Origin: Chlorobiaceae bacterium | GTDB lineage: Bacteria; Bacteroidota; Chlorobiia; Chlorobiales; Chlorobiaceae | Assembly: GCA_012972825.1 (NCBI GenBank) | Contig: JABDHL010000077.1 | Coordinates: 1 to 55,063, forward strand | DNA: 55,063 nt | Direction of reading: 5' to 3' | Shown here: positions 19,477 to 30,000 of the stretch, one piece after another | Numbering within the stretch: the stretch's first letter is position 1 | How the letters are laid out: each line of letters starts with the position of its first letter | Made by a program: the position numbers and the translations under genes | Notes under the pieces: model-generated | Database searches by the model: none | What the model was told of the DNA's origin: nothing | What the model saw: only the letters and a program-made list of their open reading frames with translations

Positions 19477-19757
19477 AGTATAAATATCGCAATCCGCTTA
19501 TTTCAGCTCTCCCCGAAATTCAAAAGGGATTTGCACTATCTACTATTGTACGCACGATAACGTTTATACTATTAGTTGCACCTTTCTGTTTTTTTTTAAT
19601 AAATTAACCAATAATTGATATTTGCTATTTGAAATGTGATATGTATTCCTGTACTGATTGCTGATAGGCGGTGCTTATGATTATGTGCGCAAAAAAGGTG
19701 AAAAATATTAGCCATGTTTTTTGTTCGTATCATTGCAACTAAACTATAACACAATCA
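19477..19757 (+). other. Gap upstream of the TonB receptor gene
   Basis: 281 bases, AT-rich, presumably with the receptor promoter. I looked for a cobalamin riboswitch because TonB receptors and BchE suggest B12, but found no B12-box-like core. The last 7 bases belong to a 24-bp tandem repeat that continues across the start codon. Confidence 0.5.
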
Positions 19758-19798
19758 GTGAAAACAAAACATGCACAATCAGTGAAAACAAAACATGC
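19751..19798 (+). repeat. Perfect 24-bp tandem duplication over a start codon
   Basis: Two exact adjacent copies (19751-19774, 19775-19798) each carry a GTG start followed by codons for KTKHA. Translation can begin at 19758 or 19782 in the same frame, giving N termini that differ by 8 residues. Confidence 0.95.
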
Positions 19799-22418
19799 AG
19801 AAGCGTTTCGCTTTTTCCGTTTTGTTCTGTCGGCATTCTGTCTGATGACGTTGCTGATGCCTCTCCCCTCCTATGGAGCTGACACTGGCACTGTTAAGGG
19901 CAAAATCACCGACAAAGCTGACGGTGAAGGAGTTTTTGGCGCATCGGTAACCATTGCCGGTACCAACATTGGAACTTCAACCGACGCGAACGGCAACTTT
20001 ACCATATACAACGTCCCCGCCAAACAAGAAAAAATCTCTGTATCCATCGTAGGTTACGCCCCGACAAGTCAGGTTGTATCTATTACTGCCGGACAAACCT
20101 CTACAGCCAACTTCACCATTGGCCAGACTACCGTCATGGCTTCTGAAGTCGTAGTTGGTGCTGCACTTTACAAACAGGACCGCCTTGAAGTACCTGTAAC
20201 TGTTAATGTTGTATCACCGGAAAGAATCAAGCAGCAAGCTAACCCAACCCTTGATCAGGTAATCGAAGATGTTCCGGGTGTCGTAGTCACGCGCGCAGGC
20301 GGGCAGGCAACTGCTACATTACAAATTCGCGGCTCCAACACATTTCAGGGCGGAGGCATAGGTACAAGAGTACAGGGCCTTTACGACGGATTTCCTATCA
20401 ACAACCCTGAAAGCGGTGAGATTGTATGGACTACAGTCAACATGAATGCTTCCGACAAGGTTGAAGTGCTGAAAGGTGCAGCTGCAACCCTTTATGGCTC
20501 AGGAGCTATGGGCGGGGTAGTTAATGTCTACGGTCATCTTCCTGAAACTTTCGAGGTAAAAGCAGGCGTTAGCGGAGGATTTTATGATGCTCCTCCATCC
20601 AGTGACCAGAGCGTATATCGCAAAAACTTCACACCATGGCTCTGGAACAGCTATGTAGGTATAGGGAACAAGAGCGGTCCCTGGAGTTATGACTTGGTCT
20701 ATTCACACGCTGACGATCAAGGCTACCGTCAGAACGCCCAGACTCTTCTCAACGATATCAAGCTGAAGACACGGTACGATATTGATGCAAAGCAGTACAT
20801 CCAGATCAGCGCCTTCTACAATCAGACCGAAGGCGGCTATGCTTATAACTGGCCATATGACCTGTCAGCAGCCACACAGACTTATGTACCGCACCCTGAA
20901 TACGCCTATGATGTCTGGACCAGAACGAATGTTTTTTCAAGTACGGCGGCTTTTGCTCAATTTCTTACAGCAAATCAAGGCCTGCCTATTTCCCCTGCAT
21001 TCCGACCACTATTACCGGCGAGCTTTAGTTCGTTAACAACCTGGCCAACATTTCCTCTCCGTATGGGGCCAACTGCAATATCCGCCGATCAGTTAGCCGC
21101 GATTATCAACTCGGCAGGTGCCCTTACTAATTTTAAAACCTATGATGTCTACACAGACGACATCATTAAAAGAAAGAATGCTCTGGTAGGAGCTAATTAT
21201 GTGAACCTGCTTAGCGACAAGCTCAGCCTCGACACCAGAGTATACTATACATACAATGACTCGCGGATAGAATACAACCTTACCAACACACCTCAGGTCT
21301 ATCCATTAACAACAAGAAACCCCGGCGATTTCAATGAAAATATAGCCAACCGTTTCGGTGCAGGGGCAAAGCTTGACTGGAGAGCTACTGACAACCAGCG
21401 TTTCCTGTTGGGCATTGACGGCAATATAACCGATGTAAAAACCACTCAGATAGCCGCTGAATTTCCAGTACCAAACACATTTCATAATATACAGGAGAAA
21501 AATGCAGCAGCATTCCTGCAGGATGAATGGAAAATCACTGACAGCCTAACCTCATTGATGTCCGTGCGCTATGACTGGAGCGGCATTGATGCCACACAGG
21601 CTGAACTTACGGCAGGTGGGACTCTGATTCCTCTTGAAAACAGATCGGTTGATGCCATTAGTCCCCGTATAGCCCTGAACTACAAGGCGATGGATGACAT
21701 GTCGTTCCGTGCTTCATGGGGAAACAGTTTCCGTGCACCAACTCTGGAGGAACGCTTTGTTCGTGATGGAGGAATGGTTCATGGAACACCAAACCCCTAT
21801 CTTGACAAGGAAACCATGACTGCTTATGAATTGGGCGTTTACAAGCAGTTCAGCGACAAGGTCTCGCTTGATGTTGCAGGATTTATCAACAATTACGATA
21901 ATCTTATCCAGTCTGTTATAGACCTGTCTACTCTGTCATACCAGTACAAGAACATCACAAAAGCCCGCATCTGGGGAATAGAGACCAACCTGAACTACAG
22001 GCCGAGCAACGATTGGGCATTCAATGCTTCATACACCTATATGAATGCTCAAAACCTTTCGTACGTAAAGGGTCAGGACACGACGCTTGACCTGAATCCT
22101 GACCCGAGATGGCTGCCATATCGCCCTGAAAATACAATATCTGCAAGTGCGACATGGAAACCTGTCAACAAACTTGCTCTGAACCTCACAGGACGGTATG
22201 TCAGCAAGTACAAAGCTATTTCCTTCTTCCCTAATCCTGATGGCTTGTACTACCCCGGTGACTTCATAGTGATCAATGTCGGAGCAAAGTACCAGATTGA
22301 TAAAAACATCATTGCAAGTCTGCATTGCAACAACATAGGCAACGTGCAGTATCAGGAGGCAGAATGGTTCATGGCACCTGGACGAAGCTATGTCGCAGGT
22401 GTGGATTTAACTTTCTGA
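19758..22418 (+). CDS. TonB-dependent outer membrane receptor
   Basis: 886 residues (878 from the second GTG). A basic N terminus and hydrophobic core (FRFFRFVLSAFCLMTLLM) form a signal peptide ending near SYGAD. Then a carboxypeptidase-regulatory-like beta domain (GTVKGKITDKADGEGVFGAS, about 45-125), a plug domain (about 135-270, with PGVVVTRAGGQATATLQIRG and VEVLKGAAATLYGSGAMGGV) and a 22-strand-type barrel ending in the C-terminal aromatic F. It imports a siderophore, metal complex or cofactor using TonB energy; the ligand cannot be read. It is immediately upstream of bchS but separated by a good terminator, so it is a separate transcript. The start is a GTG inside a 24-bp tandem duplication. 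Confidence 0.93.
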   Translation: MKTKHAQSVKTKHAEAFRFFRFVLSAFCLMTLLMPLPSYGADTGTVKGKITDKADGEGVFGASVTIAGTNIGTSTDANGNFTIYNVPAKQEKISVSIVGYAPTSQVVSITAGQTSTANFTIGQTTVMASEVVVGAALYKQDRLEVPVTVNVVSPERIKQQANPTLDQVIEDVPGVVVTRAGGQATATLQIRGSNTFQGGGIGTRVQGLYDGFPINNPESGEIVWTTVNMNASDKVEVLKGAAATLYGSGAMGGVVNVYGHLPETFEVKAGVSGGFYDAPPSSDQSVYRKNFTPWLWNSYVGIGNKSGPWSYDLVYSHADDQGYRQNAQTLLNDIKLKTRYDIDAKQYIQISAFYNQTEGGYAYNWPYDLSAATQTYVPHPEYAYDVWTRTNVFSSTAAFAQFLTANQGLPISPAFRPLLPASFSSLTTWPTFPLRMGPTAISADQLAAIINSAGALTNFKTYDVYTDDIIKRKNALVGANYVNLLSDKLSLDTRVYYTYNDSRIEYNLTNTPQVYPLTTRNPGDFNENIANRFGAGAKLDWRATDNQRFLLGIDGNITDVKTTQIAAEFPVPNTFHNIQEKNAAAFLQDEWKITDSLTSLMSVRYDWSGIDATQAELTAGGTLIPLENRSVDAISPRIALNYKAMDDMSFRASWGNSFRAPTLEERFVRDGGMVHGTPNPYLDKETMTAYELGVYKQFSDKVSLDVAGFINNYDNLIQSVIDLSTLSYQYKNITKARIWGIETNLNYRPSNDWAFNASYTYMNAQNLSYVKGQDTTLDLNPDPRWLPYRPENTISASATWKPVNKLALNLTGRYVSKYKAISFFPNPDGLYYPGDFIVINVGAKYQIDKNIIASLHCNNIGNVQYQEAEWFMAPGRSYVAGVDLTF

Positions 22419-22450
22419 AGATATCCATAAGCAATAAGTCGTAATGACCT

Positions 22451-22488
22451 GAGCCGGCACCTTTAACTGAGGGGCTGGCTCTTTTTTT
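22451..22488 (+). terminator. Rho-independent terminator after the TonB receptor gene
   Basis: GAGCCGGCACC pairs with GGGGCTGGCTC (one G-U, one mismatch), followed by TTTTTTT. It begins 33 bases after the stop codon and isolates the receptor from the bch genes. Confidence 0.9.
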
Positions 22489-22505
22489 AATCGTTAGTTT
22501 ACATC

Positions 22506-22535
22506 ACAGGATTTTATTACATTTTGCAATCCTGT
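22506..22535 (+). promoter_or_regulatory. Inverted repeat upstream of bchS, possible operator
   Basis: ACAGGATT (22506-22513) and AATCCTGT (22528-22535) form an 8-bp perfect inverted repeat with a 14-base AT-rich spacer, 36 bases upstream of the bchS ATG. Centre-to-centre spacing of 22 bases, about two helical turns, fits a dimeric regulator better than a hairpin. Confidence 0.4.
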
Positions 22536-22571
22536 TAAAACCACAACAAACGCACATCTTTTTGTAATTCT

Positions 22572-25500
22572 ATGCACGATAAAATCAGAATTGCCGCTAT
22601 TGTCGGGATGGAGCAATGCAACCAGCGTGTATGGCGCGAGGTAACCTCCAAGATAGCCGCACACATCGAATTAACCCAATGGACCGATCAGGATCTTGAG
22701 CATCAGAATCCTGAAGCAGCCAAGGCAATCCATAATGCCGATTGCATTTTTACCACACTGATACAGTTCAAAGTACAAGCGGACTGGCTGCATGAACAAA
22801 TCGGAGAGTCGAAGGTAAAAGTTATTTTTGCCTATGAGTCGATGCCTGAAGTGATGCAGTTGACAAAAGTTGGCAATTATGTGGTATCAGGAGACGGAAG
22901 CGGAATGCCTGATATCGTCAAAAAAGTTGCGAAGATGCTGGTAAAGGGGAGAGACGAGGATGCACTGTACGGCTACATGAAGCTGCTGAAAATAATGCGC
23001 ACCATGCTTCCGCTAATACCAAAAAAGGCAAAGGACTTCAAGAACTGGATGCAGGTCTACACCTACTGGATGAACCCTACGACGGACAACCTGGCATCAA
23101 TGTTCAATTATATTGTAGCTGAGTACTTTGAGGTAGACGTCAAGGCTGAGAAGGTACAGGAAGTGCCGACTATGGGCTTTTACCATCCCGATGCACCGGA
23201 GTATCAGAAAGATCTGCATCATTATGAAAAATGGCTGCACAAACATGATAAGGCTTCAGCAAAAAGAAGAAACATTGGACTCCTTTTTTTTCGTAAGCAT
23301 TTGCTCCAGGAAAAAGAGTATATCGACAATACCATCCGTGCCATCGAGGCCAAGGGGCTTAATCCCTTACCAGTCTTCGTTATGGGTGTTGAAGGACATG
23401 TAGCCGCCAGAGAGTGGTTTACTCATAACAACATCGACATGCTGATTAACATGATGGGTTTCGGCTTTGTGGGAGGCCCTGCGGGCGCAACCACACCGGG
23501 GGCATCGTCAGCAGCACGAGAAGAGATTCTTGGAAAAATTAATGCGCCATATGTAGTCTCACAACCTCTCTTTATACAGGATTTCACTTCATGGAAGTCT
23601 CAGGGCGTTATACCACTTCAGTCTGCCATGACCTATTCTCTGCCTGAAATGGACGGCGCAGTTTGTCCTGTAGTACTCGGTGCTATCAAGGACGGACATC
23701 TGCAAACTGTTCCTGATCGCCTAGAAAGGCTTGCCGGACTTGCCAAAAAGTTTTCGGAACTGCGGCAGGTTTCCAACAGAGAGAAAAAAGTTGCTCTTGT
23801 GGTCTATGACTATCCGCCGGGTATGGGAAAAAAAGCCAGTGCCGCTCTGCTCGACGTACCAAAAAGCATTTACAACATTCTTGTGTCGCTTCGTGCCGAG
23901 GGGTACAATATCGGTGAACTGCCGCAGTCGCCTGAAGCGCTCCTTGGTATGCTTGACAAAGCAACTGATTACGAAATTCAGGCACACGAACAGGATTGCT
24001 TTTCCATTGATCGTGAACAGTTCAACAGCATCACCAGCGTAAGGGAACGAGAGCGGATTGAAGGGCGATGGAGCGGATTCCCCGGCGACATTGCACCTAT
24101 TAAACCTGACAGACTTTTTATCGGCGGCATTACGCTCGGCAATATCTTTATCGGCGTTCAGCCGCGTCTTGGCATTCAGGGTGATCCGATGCGCCTGCTC
24201 TTTGATAAGGAAAACACACCGCATCATCAATATATCGCCTTTTACCGCTGGATCAGCCGCGTATTCTGTGCCAACGCACTGGTGCACATAGGTATGCACG
24301 GTACTGCTGAATGGATGCCTGGCCTTCAGCTTGGCGTGACTGCAGACTGCTGGTCGGACGCACTGCTCGGTGAAGTCCCGCATTTCTACATATATCCAAT
24401 AAATAACCCGAGCGAGGCGAATATCGCAAAACGCCGAGGTTATGCCACGATGATTTCGCATAATATCCCACCGCTGGCAAGAGCCGGTCTTTACAAAGAA
24501 CTTCCGGCATTCAAAGAGATGCTGAACGATTATCGTGAACGTGGTCTTGAGAAGATCGTTGACGTTGAGACGGAAGAGGTTATCATCACCAAAGCACAGC
24601 AGCTCAATCTGACGGATGACTGCCCGCGCGTTGAGGGGGAAAGTTTCCAGGACTATATCAGCCGACTCTATACCTATATGATGGAACTTGAGGGGCGTCT
24701 GATTTCAAACTCTTTGCACATATTCGGTGAAACCCCAAGGCTTGAAACCCAGGTGACCACTATTACAGAGTACCTGAAGGTGCGTGGCAATGAAAAGTCA
24801 TTGCCATCGATCATCATGCAGGCAATCGGTGAGGATGAAACCTACGGCGACTACGCCTCGCTTGCAACACGTGCCCGCAAGGGTGAACCGCTGGCACTCA
24901 AATCGCGTGAAACGGTTGACGAGCATACCAGAGAGTTTATAGAAAAGTCCATTTTCGGACAGACTAATCCGACAACGGTGTTCAATAAATTAACCGGTGG
25001 AGCAAAGGTATCACACGACATGGTAGATGCAGTCAACACCGCACTCCAAGACGGACTTGCTCTGAAGCGCGCACTTGAGGACAACCGCAATGAGATGAAG
25101 GGTTTCCTCAGAGCTCTGTGCGGTGAATACATTCCGTCAGGTTCCGGCGGCGACCTTGTACGTGACGGGGCCGGCATCCTGCCAACCGGTCGCAACATCC
25201 ATGCTATCGACCCATGGCGTATCCCTTCAGAACTTGCCTTCAAACGCGGCAAGCAGATTGCTGAAACTATTCTTAAACGCCACACCGAGGAAAACAACGG
25301 CCAGTACCCGGAAACAATTGCTCAGGTGCTATGGGGGCTTGATACCATAAAGAGCAAGGGTGAAGCTGTTGCAGTGATCATTCACCTCATGGGCGCTGAA
25401 CCCGCATACGATGCACAGGGCAAGATCAGCCACTATCGTCTCGTTCCGCTCGAAAAGCTTGGTCGTCCGAGAATCGATGTTCTGATCCAGATCAGCTCAA

Positions 25501-26375
25501 TATTCCGCGACACCTTCGGTGTGCTTGTCGATCATCTTGATAAACTGGTCAAGGACGCAGCAAAAGCAATTGAACCGCATGAGATGAACCATATCAGAAA
25601 ACATGTTGACGCCGCATTGAAAGAGGGCAAGGATTTTGAGAGTGCTACATCGCGCCTCTTTACTCAAGCGCCAGGCGCATACGGTTCGCAGGTTGAAGAA
25701 CTTGTAGAAGATTCCGCCTGGGAGTCCGAAGAGGATCTCGACAATATGTTCATCAAACGCACTGGTTTTGCTTATGGAGGAAACCGATATGGCGACCAGC
25801 AGACCGATATTCTGAAAGGCCTGCTCAGTACCGTTGATCGCGTTGTGCAGCAGGTTGATTCAGCTGAGTTCGGCATTACTGATATCGACCGCTACTTCTC
25901 TTCATCGGGAGCACTGCAGCTTTCAGCGCGTCGACGCAACCCGAAAGGTGACAATGTAAAACTCAACTATGTAGAGACTTTTACGGCTGATGTGAAAATC
26001 GACGATGCTGACAAAGCTCTGAAGGTAGAGTTCCGCAGCAAGCTGCTCAACCCGAAATGGTTTGAAACAATGCTTGATCAGGGCCACAGTGGTGCAGCTG
26101 AAATCAGCAACCGCTTTACTTATATGCTGGGTTGGGACGCAGTCACGAAGGGCGTTGACGATTGGGTATACAAGGAAGCGGCTGAAACATACGCTATGGA
26201 TCCGAAAATGCGTGAGCGCCTCATGAAGGTCAACCCTAAAGCCTTCAAGAACATAGTAGGGCGTATGCTCGAAGCCAGTGGACGCGGCATGTGGAGCGCA
26301 GACCCCGACATGATAGAAAAGCTGCAGGAAATTTATTCCGACCTCGAAGACCGCCTTGAAGGAATAGAAATTTAA
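22572..26375 (+). CDS. bchS: Magnesium chelatase large subunit, BchS-type BchH paralog
   Basis: CobN/BchH-family porphyrin-binding subunit that, with the BchI and BchD ATPases, inserts Mg into protoporphyrin IX. 1267 residues, full length. Family segments include MQVYTYWMNPTTDNL, GFVGGPAGATTPGA, HIGMHGTAEWMPG (with metal/porphyrin-binding His), [31 protein letters not shown] (here LPTGRNIHAIDPW) and the C-terminal LEASGRGMWSADPDM. Green sulfur bacteria carry three such subunits (BchH, BchS, BchT); I assign BchS because it is the first of two in the locus, as I recall for C. tepidum. No Shine-Dalgarno match precedes the ATG. A strong terminator follows. Confidence 0.82.
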   Translation: MHDKIRIAAIVGMEQCNQRVWREVTSKIAAHIELTQWTDQDLEHQNPEAAKAIHNADCIFTTLIQFKVQADWLHEQIGESKVKVIFAYESMPEVMQLTKVGNYVVSGDGSGMPDIVKKVAKMLVKGRDEDALYGYMKLLKIMRTMLPLIPKKAKDFKNWMQVYTYWMNPTTDNLASMFNYIVAEYFEVDVKAEKVQEVPTMGFYHPDAPEYQKDLHHYEKWLHKHDKASAKRRNIGLLFFRKHLLQEKEYIDNTIRAIEAKGLNPLPVFVMGVEGHVAAREWFTHNNIDMLINMMGFGFVGGPAGATTPGASSAAREEILGKINAPYVVSQPLFIQDFTSWKSQGVIPLQSAMTYSLPEMDGAVCPVVLGAIKDGHLQTVPDRLERLAGLAKKFSELRQVSNREKKVALVVYDYPPGMGKKASAALLDVPKSIYNILVSLRAEGYNIGELPQSPEALLGMLDKATDYEIQAHEQDCFSIDREQFNSITSVRERERIEGRWSGFPGDIAPIKPDRLFIGGITLGNIFIGVQPRLGIQGDPMRLLFDKENTPHHQYIAFYRWISRVFCANALVHIGMHGTAEWMPGLQLGVTADCWSDALLGEVPHFYIYPINNPSEANIAKRRGYATMISHNIPPLARAGLYKELPAFKEMLNDYRERGLEKIVDVETEEVIITKAQQLNLTDDCPRVEGESFQDYISRLYTYMMELEGRLISNSLHIFGETPRLETQVTTITEYLKVRGNEKSLPSIIMQAIGEDETYGDYASLATRARKGEPLALKSRETVDEHTREFIEKSIFGQTNPTTVFNKLTGGAKVSHDMVDAVNTALQDGLALKRALEDNRNEMKGFLRALCGEYIPSGSGGDLVRDGAGILPTGRNIHAIDPWRIPSELAFKRGKQIAETILKRHTEENNGQYPETIAQVLWGLDTIKSKGEAVAVIIHLMGAEPAYDAQGKISHYRLVPLEKLGRPRIDVLIQISSIFRDTFGVLVDHLDKLVKDAAKAIEPHEMNHIRKHVDAALKEGKDFESATSRLFTQAPGAYGSQVEELVEDSAWESEEDLDNMFIKRTGFAYGGNRYGDQQTDILKGLLSTVDRVVQQVDSAEFGITDIDRYFSSSGALQLSARRRNPKGDNVKLNYVETFTADVKIDDADKALKVEFRSKLLNPKWFETMLDQGHSGAAEISNRFTYMLGWDAVTKGVDDWVYKEAAETYAMDPKMRERLMKVNPKAFKNIVGRMLEASGRGMWSADPDMIEKLQEIYSDLEDRLEGIEI

Positions 26376-26404
26376 AAAGCGCCCAAACAATCTCCACCTA
26401 CAGC

Positions 26405-26434
26405 AAAAAAGCACGGATTACACCGTGCTTTTTT
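26405..26434 (+). terminator. Rho-independent terminator after bchS
   Basis: AAAAAAGCACGG (26405-26416) pairs perfectly with CCGTGCTTTTTT (26423-26434) around a 6-base loop, followed by ATTT. It starts 30 bases after bchS. It means bchS is not simply co-transcribed with bchH. Confidence 0.92.
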
Positions 26435-26518
26435 ATTTCATAAAAATCTCATCTTGACCAAAGTAACCCAGGTTTCTTTTTGACGATCTGTTTGGTATAT
26501 TACAGAAAATATGTACTA

Positions 26519-26935
26519 ATGGACATAGGAAAGGGAAGCATTATACGCAGCATCTGCCGATCCATCGAGATTCTGCTTTTCTTTATGATTTCTGTTGTCG
26601 GTTTTAGCGTACTTGGCAAAACTTCTCTCAACACCAAATCAAAAATAAAGACACGTGGTACAGTAGCCATTCGTGGACTTTCAATTCCTCAAGACTCTCA
26701 CACTCAGCATTACGGCATTGAACGTATGCATGGCTTTTACAGCTCTAAACACCATAAAGCCTCATCATCATTTACTCTCCATGCTGGGATTACCCCATTA
26801 CCTGATATTCTGCATCACCAGGATATATCCATAAAGGATAGGGGCAATAATCAAAAAAGCAATATTCTTTCCATTGCTTTCCCTCCCCAAAAACCGTACA
26901 ACCTCTTTCAGCAAAATCCCGTCTTACTGATTTAA
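26519..26935 (+). CDS. Hypothetical small membrane protein between bchS and bchH
   Basis: 138 residues from ATG 26519 (the frame is open to 26480). A hydrophobic stretch near the N terminus (about residues 13-32, IEILLFFMISVVGFSVLG) is a probable membrane anchor or signal; the rest is Ser/His/Lys-rich without recognisable domain (HHKASSSFTLHAGITPLP). I do not recognise it. It lies 84 bases after the bchS terminator and 123 bases before bchH. Coding status is uncertain: no clear ribosome binding site, and the tail composition is unlike the neighbouring genes. Confidence 0.4.
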   Translation: MDIGKGSIIRSICRSIEILLFFMISVVGFSVLGKTSLNTKSKIKTRGTVAIRGLSIPQDSHTQHYGIERMHGFYSSKHHKASSSFTLHAGITPLPDILHHQDISIKDRGNNQKSNILSIAFPPQKPYNLFQQNPVLLI

Positions 26936-26991
26936 TACCACCCCTTTTCTTTTAACTATTCCGAACTTCACTCGTTAACTATTGAGGGTTC

Positions 26992-27030
26992 ACCGCCGGA
27001 AGCTCTTCAATATGTGAAGAATCTGGCGGT
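26992..27030 (+). promoter_or_regulatory. Stem-loop in the bchH leader
   Basis: ACCGCC (26992-26997) pairs with GGCGGT (27025-27030), enclosing an inner CTCTTCA/TGAAGA stem. It ends 28 bases before the bchH start. No U-run follows, so it is not a terminator; it may affect translation or mRNA stability. Confidence 0.4.
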
Positions 27031-27058
27031 AATAACATTTTATTGACAGGGTAGACTT

Positions 27059-30000
27059 ATGCATTTTGTGTTCCTTACCATGGAGGCCACCAACAACAGC
27101 GTCCTGAAGGCTGCTGCGGGTGAGCTGAACAGAAAGTTCCATTCTGGCCTGGAGGTTTCGGTTTTCAGTCTTGGCCTTCATAACAGCAATAAACTCTGGG
27201 AAACGCTTGAAAATACCCTTCCGAATGCAGATATAGTATTCGGCTCGATGCTCTTCAGCGAGGAAATTGTACGACCACTCGAAAAACTGCTTGATGCTCT
27301 GACCTGCCCGATCTGTATCATTACCAGCAATCCCGCGCTGATAACAAAGACACGACTTGGAAAATTTTCACTCCGTAAGCCGAAAAAAGAAGAACCTAAG
27401 GCATCGAATATTTTCAAGCAATGGGCTTCAAAACTGATGCCCAGGCAGAACCATGGGGAAAGCCAGCGGCAGCTTACGCTTGTGCGCAATGTCAGTAAAA
27501 TCATGAAACACCTTCCCGGCAAGGCGCGAGATATCCATACCTTTATTTCTGCTCACCAGTTCTGGCTGAACGGATCACAAGAAAATATGGAAAGATTTCT
27601 TTCCCTGCTTGTTGACCGCTACGTTCCTGGCTGGAAAGGCAAGCTCCCTCAGGAAGATCCGCTCTTTTATCCCGATGCGGCAATCTGCCATCCTGATGCA
27701 CCTGAAGCATTCTTTTCCACCCCATCGTTTCTGGACTGGCATCACAAGAATAAATCAAACCTTGACACCGGTCTGGTTGTGATTCTTGCCATGCGCTCAA
27801 CAGTATTGAGCAAAAACATGGCACACCTTGACTATCTGCTCCACTCATTTGAATCGAAAGGAATCAAGTGCTGTATAGCTTATAGTAGTGGCCTCGATTT
27901 CCGTCCAGTTCTTGATCGGTTTTTCAATTCCGAAATACCCGGTTCTCTGAGGCCTGCACTGCTGATCAATGCTACAGGATTTTCGCTTGTCGGCGGCCCT
28001 GCGGAAAACAAGGCTCCTGAAGCGATCGTCGTGCTGAAAAAACTTGATGTCCCATGCTTGAATCTTATTCCTCTTTCGTTCCAGCCTATTGAACAGTGGC
28101 GCAAAAGCAATCTCGGTCTTACTCCTCTGCAAACTGCTTTGAGTGTAGCAGTAACCGAACTGGACGGTTCCATAGAACCCCAGATCTATGCAGGCACGGA
28201 AACCGGTAGTGAACGGACCATCCCGCTTGAATCAGAAGTAAAAATTATTGCTGAACGAGTACAGCGGTTTCTCAGACTGCAGGATACACCGACTGATAAC
28301 AAGAAAATTGCCATTATTCTTTTTAATTTTCCACCCAATCTCGGTAACGCAGGTACAGCAGCATACCTCAATGTATTTGAAAGCCTGCATCGACTGCTGC
28401 TGGAGATGAAAGCTGCAGGCTACCGGGTGGATGTTCCAGAGAGTACTGAGGTACTGAAAGATCGACTCATTGAAGGAAATCGTCTGGTATACGGTACAGA
28501 CGGCAATGTTGAGGGGCATTTACCGGTCGATGAGTACCGCAGGCTTTTTCCTGCCTATGAGGACATCGAACCCTTCTGGGGAGACGCTCCCGGCGAAATC
28601 CTCAATGACCGTACCCGCTTTCATATTCTCGGCTGCTCTTTCGGGAATATTTTTATCGGCCAACAGCCCAGTTTTGGATACGAGCGTGATCCTATGCGAC
28701 TTCTCATGGCAAAGGATGCAGCACCGAACCATTCTTTTGCGGCGTTCTATACATGGATTGAACATTCCTTCAACGCCGATGCAGTGCTGCACTTCGGCAC
28801 CCATGGCGCGCTTGAGTTCATGCCCGGAAAACAGGTGGGACTTTCAAGCTTGTGCTGGCCGAAAAAACTGATAGGCGCTCTCCCTAATTTTTACTGCTAC
28901 TGCGTCAATAACCCAAGTGAAGGGGCTATTGCCAAACGTCGTGGATTCGCAACGCTGATAAGCTACCTTTCGCCGCCACTGGAACATGCTGGCCTCTACA
29001 AGGGCTTGCGGAAACTCAAAGACCTTATTTCCAGTTATAGAAGCAATCCATCAGAAGGGCTGCTTGATGAGATCAAGGAGCTTTCCGTCGCTCTTGAAAT
29101 TGACGACGGCCAGAATAATTCGCCTGCAGAGGAGTATATCACAATCCTGAACAGCGAGCTTTATCTGATTGAGGAGCGTATGATTCCGCTTGGGCTGCAC
29201 ATCATGGGTGAAGCCCCTTCGCCTGATAGTGTCGGCGACCATCTCGCACTCTTAGCTGGACACAGCCGACCGGAACTTGACGGAAAATCCCTCCCCGAAC
29301 TGATCTGCATCCACTTGAACTACAATTACCTGCATCTTCTGGATGAAATAGGGTATAACAGAGAAGCTCAGCAGAGATGGCAACAGGTATCCGCAATTTC
29401 CCGGGAAGCTGTCAAACGATTTACTGGACATTTAGATACAGGGAAAACCCTTGAGATTTCCATGCCAAGGTTACTTGAAGGAACCCTAGCTGTCCGGATA
29501 TCGGAAGCAGACAACTACCTTCATCGCGAAGTTGGCGTAAAACCGGGAGACCTGCAGCGCTTCTGGCATTTCATGAATATCGTTCTTATAAATCTTGCTG
29601 AAAATCATGAACTCAAGGCAGTGCTCCATGCGCTCGAGGGCAAGTTCATTTCTCCTTCTCCGGGTAACGATCTGGTTCGTAACCCGGACATAGTGCCCAC
29701 GGGCAGAAATATTCACAGTCTTGATCCTTACACCATTCCTTCAACTTTCGCCCAGAAGGCTGGAAAACGTTCTGCCGAAGAGTTGCTCCTGCAATACAGC
29801 AAGGAGAGCGGCGATCTTCCTGAATCCATAGCCCTGATCCTCTGGGGAACAGACAACCTGAAAAGCGACGGCGAAGGTGTTGCCCAGGCACTGGCTCTGA
29901 TGGGTGCAATAGTTAAAACAGATGAACTTGGAAAAATTGGCGATGTTGAACTTATCCCACTGACTGAACTTGGCCGCCCCCGCATTGACGTGGTCATGAC

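Noticed and set aside
19477..19757. Cobalamin riboswitch upstream of the TonB receptor
   Set aside because: Expected if the receptor were BtuB, but no B12-box core or matching fold was seen.
23721..24461. 246-residue ORF antisense to bchS, and other long antisense ORFs inside bchH and trigger factor
   Set aside because: They are shadows of strongly supported genes, with no family features and no ribosome binding site.
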